From a virus: a DNA stretch of 26,559 bases. Made by a program: the position numbers and the translations under genes. Positions within the stretch are counted from its first letter, which is position 1. Every line of letters begins with the position of its first letter. Location: positions 1 to 26,559 of the IMG/VR virus record IMGVR_UViG_3300045747_000119; one strand, given 5' to 3'. The notes below the pieces were generated by a model, which was given only the letters and a program-made list of their open reading frames with translations, was not told the DNA's origin and did not search any database. This document shows, piece after piece, positions 21,201 to 26,559 of this stretch.

Positions 21201-23658
21201 AACAAGCGATACTGCTAAGTATAATACACCAGGGGGGGGAGGTCTTCCTGTAATGCAACTATATACAGATGCACAAGTAGTTGCAGCGGCTCAAAGTACT
21301 ATAGATAGTTTAGAAAAAGCGACTCCTGCGTTAAAATCATTACAGGCCCAAGTAGATATTATGACTAATGCTTTTAATGGAGATAGTTTAGCATATTATA
21401 CTCAGGAAATGGCATTATTAACAGATAAACTGTATGCCGCGACAGGAGGTGTAGACGCATATAATACCCAAATGGATTTTGTTACTTCAAAATTTATTTC
21501 CGCAGATGAATCCGTAAAAATATTAGCTGACTCCTTATCTACAGAGTTTAAAGATACTACCGCAGCAACTGCAGATACTATAGGAGGATTAGGAGCACAA
21601 CTTGCATTAGCTAACCATACTATTCCAACTACTAGAGAAGAGTTTAAAACGCTAATGCAAACAGTAGCTTCTGAGCTAGATAGTACTAATTCAAATAGTA
21701 TTAATTTATATGCTTCATTACTGAAAATAGCTCCTGCCTTTGATGCAGTTCATCAGATAGTAGGTGCAGCAGCACTAAGTCTAAATGCTCTACAAAAAAG
21801 TTTTCTTGATTTACAGGTGCAAATGTTTACAGCACAGGGAAACTTATGGGGGGCTGTGGACCTACAAAGAAAATTAGACTTAGCTAATACAGATGTAGCT
21901 ACCTCCGCCGGAGCCGCAGCTTTAGCACAGTATAACTTAAATGCAACATATAAATCTTTAATGCAAAGTACCAAAGATAGTATAACTCTAAATAATAAGT
22001 TAAATGTACTAAAAGGAAATACTACTGACGCAGAAATCCAAAGAAATAATGATATAGCAGCACAGCAAGCCCTATTAGCAGCAATAGTAGATACTTCAGC
22101 TAATAGTACAGGAGCAGCAACTGCAGCTATAATTAATAATAATATAGCTCTAATAAATGAAACATATGAATTACAAAAATCTACTGCCTCATTAAAAGCA
22201 AAAAACGACTTAGAAGTTAAAATTTATACAGCACTTGGTAAGACAGAACAAGCACTACTACTTACTAGACAAGCAACTCTAGATGTTATGGATGCTTCTT
22301 TAAGGCCTATGCAAGTATACCTTAATGCTTTAGAAGATGAGGCAACAGTTAAAACCAAACTTAAAACTGCCTATGATAAAGAAAGTGCTACTTTAAGTAC
22401 TACAATTACTAGTCTTAAAGCAGCAGTAATAACTTTGTCAGATTTAAGAAAGTCACTACAACAAGGAACTTTAAGTACTCTAACAGCTAAACAAAAATAT
22501 GATAATTCTAAAGTAGACTTTTTAAATATTAAAACAGCAGCGCAGCAAATACTTAATCCTTTAACTGCTACAGCAGAGGAAACTCAAGCAAAGAATGATG
22601 CTATAGGAAAAATTTCTCAAGCAGCTAACGACTTATTAACTAACTCCCAAGTCTTATATGCTAGCTCAGATGCTTATACGGTAGACTATCAAAGTGTTTT
22701 AGATGCTTTAGGAAATACAGGAACAGTATTAGGGGAACAAGCTACTATTGCAGACCTCCAATTAAGTGCTATGACAGAAAGTGTTACAGCACTTGGATTA
22801 ATACAAGATAATACTGATACAACAGCTTCTTTATTACAACAACTATTAGATATGGCCTTAGTCACAGAAGCAGCAAGACAAGCTTCAGTAGATGCAGGGT
22901 CTATGTCCTCTATGAATAGTTCAAATAAAAAGACTATAATGCCTATATCAGACTCCTTAGTGCCGTCTAAACTTACAAGTACTTCTAGTTTAACTCAACA
23001 GCAGGTATCCGCTGCTAATGATGCTAATACTACTGCACAAGTAACTGCAGCAACCCTAACAGCTCAAGCTACTCAGGCTGCTGCATCAGCAAGTATACTA
23101 AATACAAATGCTGGAGATATTCAATGGCAGGCAGGAATACTAGATCAATTCGCTAATAATAATGATATGCAGGCAGCGTATAAGTACTTACTTCCTAGAG
23201 GGGGCCACTTAGCTGATATGGAAAATGCATGGTTAGGTGTAGGTATTAGATATGATAATTATCAAAATGCCGATGGTGAAGGGTATCAAAGTTTTGCAGA
23301 TTTTGCATCAGATACTCAATATGTTCCGTACTTCGCGCAAGGCGGCCGCCATACTGGCGGTGCGAGAATTGTAGGAGAGAAAGGACCAGAACTAGAAGTA
23401 ACCGGACCTTCTAATATATTCTCTCATGACCAAACTAGAGCTATGTTTAAACAAGATAATAGTGAGCTAATTGCAGAAATTCGTTCACTACGTGAAGAAG
23501 TAGCTTCTCTTAGACAAGAACAACAAGTACAAACAGGGCATCTAATACAGACAGTCTTTACTAGTAGTAATGATAGTGCGGCCAGAATAGTTAATGCAAC
23601 ACAAGAAGTAGCAGTAGACACACAATGGGCAAATCGCTCAGCATTAAAAGTTGCATAA
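15253..23658 (+). CDS. tail tape measure protein
   Basis: A 2801-aa protein that sets tail length and is probably expelled during DNA entry. The open frame extends upstream to 15178, but that part overlaps the promoter; the ATG at 15253 has GAGG seven bases before it and is chosen. Most of the protein is Ala/Ser/Lys/Glu-rich helix and coiled coil. Hydrophobic stretches lie at about residues 97-120, 310-330, 571-610 and 1544-1595; the last ends in a run of seven glycines with one serine near 1597. The C-terminal GGRHTGGARIVGEKGPELE and TGPSNIF (about 2697-2723) is the motif common at tape measure ends. No peptidase motif was recognised. Confidence 0.95.
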   Translation: MAADVQITLSLVDGGSIKLTTKDVQTLKEQLLATEQQATRTSKAVSQAGARPAGAAMASAGIPQYAASSGMDRGTTGAGGGDASKDFARQAQGLGGLVHVYATFAANLFAVGAAWTALSIAADTANLIKGMDQLSVSSGKSLTNVARQLRDVTEGAISMKAAMTATAQANAGQLSGDQFLRLAQVAKNASTALGRDLPESLSRLTLGVVKSQPELLDELGIIVRVTQAQNAYARQLGVSVTSLTAYQKSQAFANEAIKQGEIKFGAINVEVNPYSKLMASMTDLATSGLNLINTVLGPVAKYLAESPTTLALVMAGIATMLVSKAIPALSEWRVGLVKSAEAAAVTAKKLAETHELFKANAAAQAGDAIMEPLNAKINAGIANIRTNLAKALPENSRLLSKIMSEAYTPSTSDDKSFERQQKLNESQLKQANILMDNNALSESQKIIVQQTIAAREKDIDLIKIARMELQATIVEQEKLSIEAAKTAEAIGRPGNFASLEAAHNRNAKSAAQKAESAAVLANVGQNTQEMGPGAALKKLWSDTLNGTNASFDENGKVVEKSTNRLIVWRAIATLTSGTARILAVSITTIAMSLMNVFAVIGMVVMVFDMLNSAFNSNAKQVEKFKSEVESMSTAVDTASSTIDNLNKKNTKDFLNEESMKARSNAVAGLADSLIKTAEAYNEADRNSGIWSRGLDSIKLYGDLSSTLIENLPKNIEQSLNLATDEVSKSKFRGTLSDILQLKPEETLNLKTAEEALNRLTKPERIAAVEKIAAAEKALSNNINNATSNTTTFTTSLDNAGKSFKAMTTSLLPSDTAGKFASDQIDSANALAKALHNPIQGVEALSKATEDLNMIQMMSPSVRKQFEEQSSVINSLQEAYSKATSEASNYEKKAQDLKQKSGSMASTATKYEIVTLQKQAQEARDTANKLAPELEKMTKGIGALVSGDMFDQGVKNLTKKLIEAGEAAGIAIAKNAFKGGVTTPEAVAAMTKLEVEGINTQIRLIDATLSLSKNMEEAAISKTITDAGINSSKQEAIIKDGASSPAAVAAARVAIASNNSTIEISQRSQKILEEVTKAFNSPTELQKISDKYKGDVVLTPALSLLKQGIGASQQKVGLGAQKTNIIEDGAIGILTATNTQLQKVSTFEKSILDNRLASNTTLRSSLGSYNTVLEVEAVSLVNSREELLIKDKQRDLQNQIDKSTKIISDHTKKGIIEEGVLAQQNADITDKHNALLLQLNSSTEAVHASEAEYNKNKFAESTRIVALDNAHLQALEEQRQSKISIGLTELETANSLYTLNQQLYAQSKLKLETERINSKEVLDLNKVASDKAIALGKIEMAIADAKIEAQLEFNRVSNNPKATRSEKASASSTLESKISSIGVGRSAQIAEVSKAYEDQTSKIIANSEAQRASVKSTADIAVAQANVNDKLKEQQGIITSLTSLFSTLGTTISTVSSDWANNTAKQAKLDAGYEDQKNKYATETAERAALDKNYAKQTDELTMGNLSSTKKLFSEKSSAYQAISKIEMAVHLVTMGIYLKENAAKMFSTGVTLVQNGLKTASNIITGAAAFFAESGWAGFIGVAAMMALLATLGHSGGGGGGAPAIPENLGAAQGGGVLGDKTKSSDSITQGIDLLAKNSNPLLDYNKKMLASMQSIAGDMSGLSTAIYKIAGINDPSALDSPWAGIESKTVSGLTKAFGTIAPILGNIIGSIFGGSTTTSITQTGIQIKGFIDAVGTFNGAVISYANITQKTSGGWFASDSYSSWVQTSTAGMEEASAKVGKIITGISNTIKEGLKQMEGSISQQTIDQAMAKIQAVPIDLAIALNGLTPDEQLKKLNTTFSNVFDSFARTAMPNIDLFIQAGESAGQTFARIAKQIQNVGMSLKLIGTIYTDPVHRAAKTNSEIISSNKAYQQVVVHNIIETIKGIWSPQYIKDMQTPAPMPAQMQIIYTKLTSAVDLFNKQPKATDYTRAIFALSTAKANQTSDTAKYNTPGGGGLPVMQLYTDAQVVAAAQSTIDSLEKATPALKSLQAQVDIMTNAFNGDSLAYYTQEMALLTDKLYAATGGVDAYNTQMDFVTSKFISADESVKILADSLSTEFKDTTAATADTIGGLGAQLALANHTIPTTREEFKTLMQTVASELDSTNSNSINLYASLLKIAPAFDAVHQIVGAAALSLNALQKSFLDLQVQMFTAQGNLWGAVDLQRKLDLANTDVATSAGAAALAQYNLNATYKSLMQSTKDSITLNNKLNVLKGNTTDAEIQRNNDIAAQQALLAAIVDTSANSTGAATAAIINNNIALINETYELQKSTASLKAKNDLEVKIYTALGKTEQALLLTRQATLDVMDASLRPMQVYLNALEDEATVKTKLKTAYDKESATLSTTITSLKAAVITLSDLRKSLQQGTLSTLTAKQKYDNSKVDFLNIKTAAQQILNPLTATAEETQAKNDAIGKISQAANDLLTNSQVLYASSDAYTVDYQSVLDALGNTGTVLGEQATIADLQLSAMTESVTALGLIQDNTDTTASLLQQLLDMALVTEAARQASVDAGSMSSMNSSNKKTIMPISDSLVPSKLTSTSSLTQQQVSAANDANTTAQVTAATLTAQATQAAASASILNTNAGDIQWQAGILDQFANNNDMQAAYKYLLPRGGHLADMENAWLGVGIRYDNYQNADGEGYQSFADFASDTQYVPYFAQGGRHTGGARIVGEKGPELEVTGPSNIFSHDQTRAMFKQDNSELIAEIRSLREEVASLRQEQQVQTGHLIQTVFTSSNDSAARIVNATQEVAVDTQWANRSALKVA

Positions 23659-23675
23659 ACCCTTCTGGGTTTATG
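23654..23675 (+). other. hairpin at the end of the tape measure gene
   Basis: CATAAACCC (23654-23662) pairs with GGGTTTATG (23667-23675) around TTCT and covers the TAA stop codon. No U-run follows, so it is not a good terminator. It may act as a 3' stability element or partial attenuator before the hub gene. Confidence 0.6.
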
Positions 23676-23702
23676 TAATTACTCTTAAATATGGGGAAGT
23701 AA

Positions 23703-25406
23703 ATGGCAAATATAACTATTAATTTACCGGGAGGTAGCTTATCAAGCACTAGAGTAGGTACTCTTATACCTCCTACTACTATTTATATAGGAGGTAATAA
23801 TGTGTATACTTGGCCAGGAGACATTATTTCTCCCAATATCTTAAATTTACAAAGTTGGGTAGAAAGACCTTCCTCTATTAAGGGTATATTCGTAAAAGTT
23901 AATACTTTATACTCTGCTAATTCTTGGGTAAGTTCTTCTATAAATACTTTCTATCTATCTAATACAAGTTATACAACACAGGATGGGGTTGTTACCTATG
24001 ATGCAGTATTAACTCAAGGTATACAATTTACAGAAAGTATATCTATAGAGGGAACTACTAGTTTATCCTATGGATCATTACAAATTAAAAACTTAAATGG
24101 AGAGTATGATACTTGGTTAGACAGTAATAAGTATATATGGAATAATCAAAGTATACAGATATTTTTAGGAGACCCATTTACCCTAACACCTTCTCAAGTG
24201 CAACTAGAGAACGACTTTTTAATGATATTTAATGGAGTAGTGAGTAGTATAGACTCTAAAAGTAGAGAGTTATTAAGTATAAATTTAGTGGATAAACTAC
24301 AAAGATTAAATACCCCTCTTACAGAAGATAAACTAGGGGTATATGGTACCTGGTCTGGAGGACAGACTAATAAAGATATTATAAAACCTATTGTATTTGG
24401 GGAAGTATTTAATATATCTCCTACGCTTATAGATCCCCCTAATAGAGAATATTATATAAATAATGGTACAATGGAAAGAGTTATTGAAGTTAGAGATAGT
24501 GGAGTACCCATATCCTATACAGCAAATAATTCTACAGGTAAAATAACACTTACTTCTGGAGCCACTGTAGCACAAATTACTGCGTCAGTACAAGGAGTTA
24601 AACAATCCCTAGATTTAGGAAATAGAGGAGTAGTAAGTATATCTTCTTTATTTGATAATAATATTGCTAACTTGATAGGGGTTATATCTACTCAGTACGG
24701 TAATACTAATAATAGGCTATTAGCAACTGACTTAGACTATACTAATCTATCTATATTTAAAGCTTTAAATCCCCAAAAAATCGGATACTATGTATCAGAT
24801 AGAACTAATATATTAAATATATGTCAAGATATTGCAGGTAGTATAGGGGCACAGCTGTATATGACTAGAACTGGGAAGTTACAAATACTACAACTAGGAG
24901 TACCTACACTAGATACTCCTGTAACTATTACAGATAACGACATTATACTACATAGTTTAAGTATATCTAATAGGCCACCAGTTAAAGCAGCCTCTACCTT
25001 AGCATACTGTAAAAACTGGACAGTACAGTCTAATCTAGTTACTGATATTCCTGCAGCACATAAAGATAGTTATGCGCTAGAGTTCTTTACTACAACACAA
25101 TCAGATGCTACAATACAGTCCCGTTATAAATTAGACCTAGCTCCAGTTGAAAAGCAGACAATGTTAATAACTACAGAAGATGCTATCGCTGAAGCCATAA
25201 GACTTAGAGATTATTTTAAAATCCCTAAAACCGTTTATAAATTTACTGGAATAGCAAAATTACTAACTCTTAAGTTAGGGCAGCAAGTTACTTTAGTACA
25301 TAATAGATTTAATCTATATAACTCAGGTAACGGACAAGTAGGACAAGTAATATCCTTATCCCCAGACTGGATAAGATCCACAATAGATATAGAGGTAATA
25401 ATTTAA
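23703..25406 (+). CDS. tail hub / distal tail protein (putative)
   Basis: A 567-aa protein following the tape measure gene, with GGGGAAG four bases before the ATG. The segment GIQFTESISIEGTTSLSYGS and LQIKNLNGEYDTWLD (about residues 106-140), followed by QIFLGDPF and a FNGVVSSIDSKSRELLSINLVDKL stretch, is the typical start of tail hub proteins related to gp27/gpJ-like platform proteins. It is followed by KPIVFGEVFNISPTLIDP near 230. The C-terminal half is beta-rich, with LRDYFKIPKTVYKFTGIAKLL near 500. It should form the tip platform that plugs the tube and carries the fibres. Family placement is by recognised pattern and gene order, not by a measured match. Confidence 0.78.
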   Translation: MANITINLPGGSLSSTRVGTLIPPTTIYIGGNNVYTWPGDIISPNILNLQSWVERPSSIKGIFVKVNTLYSANSWVSSSINTFYLSNTSYTTQDGVVTYDAVLTQGIQFTESISIEGTTSLSYGSLQIKNLNGEYDTWLDSNKYIWNNQSIQIFLGDPFTLTPSQVQLENDFLMIFNGVVSSIDSKSRELLSINLVDKLQRLNTPLTEDKLGVYGTWSGGQTNKDIIKPIVFGEVFNISPTLIDPPNREYYINNGTMERVIEVRDSGVPISYTANNSTGKITLTSGATVAQITASVQGVKQSLDLGNRGVVSISSLFDNNIANLIGVISTQYGNTNNRLLATDLDYTNLSIFKALNPQKIGYYVSDRTNILNICQDIAGSIGAQLYMTRTGKLQILQLGVPTLDTPVTITDNDIILHSLSISNRPPVKAASTLAYCKNWTVQSNLVTDIPAAHKDSYALEFFTTTQSDATIQSRYKLDLAPVEKQTMLITTEDAIAEAIRLRDYFKIPKTVYKFTGIAKLLTLKLGQQVTLVHNRFNLYNSGNGQVGQVISLSPDWIRSTIDIEVII

Positions 25407-26559
25407 TGGCAAATACAATAAATACAAGAGACTTAGTAATATCCGGTGCTATAAGAAGTACAGGATCTTCTGTTACTGTAATAGGTACAGGATCTAGTTT
25501 TCTTACTTTAAAAAATAATGCTGGAACAGTACCTGCTTCTATTGTTTTAACTGCAACTCCTGTATTATATAGTACAGCAGCAACAATTACTTGGCAGTAT
25601 TATACAACAATTAATCCAAGTATACTTACTACAGTATCCTCAACATACCTATCCTCTACTGATGGGTTTACTAATAATAGAGCTATTATTAGTAATGAGG
25701 TGTATCTATCTTTAATTTCCCAAAATACAGATATTATATATAGGTGTACAGTAGTAGAGACCGGATTAGATACTAGCTCATATGACTATCCTATATCTTA
25801 CTCCATACAAGGGAGTGACGGTACAGCAGGTACTAGTGGAGTAGCTACAGCAGTAGTACCTGTATATTATTATAGTACTACTACCCCTACTCCTACTACA
25901 GCTCCTACTACTACTACTCCCACGTATACTTTTGCTACGGGATTTATATCTCCCGCATTTAATGCAGGATGGAGTACTACTCCTACTACTCCTACCCTAA
26001 CTGCCCCCTGCTATGTAAATACAGCTACCTTTATAGGAACGCCGGGAGGTACTACTGCTATATCTTCTTGGTCTAGTAATCAAGTATTTTCAATGTTTGG
26101 TACTGCAGGTACTAACGGTAAATTTTATTATGTAGCTGTAACAGGAGGTAATCGTACTCCCACGTATGATGCTACTGGAGCTAATCCAGTACCAGCACAG
26201 ACTGCGTATACTGCCGCACTTTATGAAAATGGCACAGCAGTTGCTGTGGGCAGCATGACATCGGTTACTTGGACAACTTCAGGAAATTTAACTGGAACTG
26301 GTAGTGCTAGTTTAACTTTTACCCCTACTATGGCGGGATCCTATACTGCAGCCTCTGTAGATACTATCACATTTAGTGCAACCTATGCAGGTCAAACATT
26401 TACTGAAATAGTTCCTGTTGCAGCAACTAAAATAGGTGCTACAGGTACTGCAGGTACTAATGGAGTATCTACAGCAGTAGTTCATATATATAGCAATACT
26501 ACCTCTACTATACCTCCAGCAGCTCCAGCATTTAACTTTACTACAGGGGCTGTAACTTC
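25406..26559 (+). CDS. modular tail fibre / tip protein, 5' part (runs off the window)
   Basis: The ATG overlaps the stop codon of the hub gene in TAATG, and the frame stays open to the window end (384 codons, no stop). The protein is rich in Thr, Ser, Ala and Gly. A collagen-like module start, GTAGTSGVATAVV, at 25820 returns as GTAGTNGVSTAVV at 26444, exactly 208 codons later, and in both cases is followed by a Tyr/Ser/Thr/Pro-rich linker. A shorter GTAGTNGKFYYVAV occurs between them near 26100, and the intervening part looks like an Ig-like beta domain. Such repeat modules are common in phage fibres and tip proteins that contact the host. The total length is unknown. Confidence 0.82.
   Translation, partial: MANTINTRDLVISGAIRSTGSSVTVIGTGSSFLTLKNNAGTVPASIVLTATPVLYSTAATITWQYYTTINPSILTTVSSTYLSSTDGFTNNRAIISNEVYLSLISQNTDIIYRCTVVETGLDTSSYDYPISYSIQGSDGTAGTSGVATAVVPVYYYSTTTPTPTTAPTTTTPTYTFATGFISPAFNAGWSTTPTTPTLTAPCYVNTATFIGTPGGTTAISSWSSNQVFSMFGTAGTNGKFYYVAVTGGNRTPTYDATGANPVPAQTAYTAALYENGTAVAVGSMTSVTWTTSGNLTGTGSASLTFTPTMAGSYTAASVDTITFSATYAGQTFTEIVPVAATKIGATGTAGTNGVSTAVVHIYSNTTSTIPPAAPAFNFTTGAVT

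Overview
This window is part of the genome of an AT-rich, long-tailed double-stranded DNA bacteriophage of the HK97-fold siphovirus type. The evidence is the head-to-tail gene order on the + strand (terminase, portal, protease/capsid, connector, tail terminator, tail tube, frameshifted tail chaperones, a very long tape measure, tail hub, fibre) and the absence of any sheath gene. Promoters look like host sigma-70 promoters, often with an extended -10, ribosome binding sites are of the AAGGA type and the standard genetic code fits. The host cannot be named from the sequence. No tRNA or CRISPR array was seen.

Left part (1-2360), minus strand: three small operons that look like early or host-takeover genes. 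Reading leftwards, operon C encodes a 135-aa protein and peptides of 45 and 27 aa, operon B a 57-aa protein and a 31-aa membrane peptide, and operon A a 72-aa three-helix membrane protein and a SprT-like zinc metalloprotease. Near-identical intergenic cassettes separate the operons. Each cassette carries a leftward promoter (TTGCTT-N16-TATAAT), CCAGGAAAG boxes, and a strong rightward promoter (TTGACA-N18-TAAAAT). In two copies this promoter has an operator-like palindrome in its spacer and an intrinsic terminator only about 10 bases after the expected start site. They resemble in principle the mobile promoter/stem-loop (PeSL) cassettes of T4-type phages.

Middle (2361-2693): a gene-free switch region between the divergent operons. 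It holds a 28-bp tandem repeat, a long hairpin, a GC-rich 12-bp palindrome, a cluster of AAGTTC half-sites and the first late promoter. It is a candidate packaging (cos/pac) and control region.

Right part (2694-26559), + strand: a late operon with internal terminators (6490, 10187, 14306, 15122) and restart promoters (6555, 15178). TerS and TerL flank an unexpected TPR-glycosyltransferase gene, and TerL is followed by GIY-YIG and HNH nuclease genes. The capsid gene is a fused prohead protease and major capsid protein. A well-placed internal start and a sharp change in arginine codons suggest that the capsid part is also made alone and at high level. Connector, neck, tail terminator and tube genes follow. 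The tail chaperone pair is joined by a -1 frameshift at A AAT TTT, next comes a 2801-aa tape measure protein (implying a tail of several hundred nm), then a tail hub protein and a threonine-rich modular fibre that runs off the window end.
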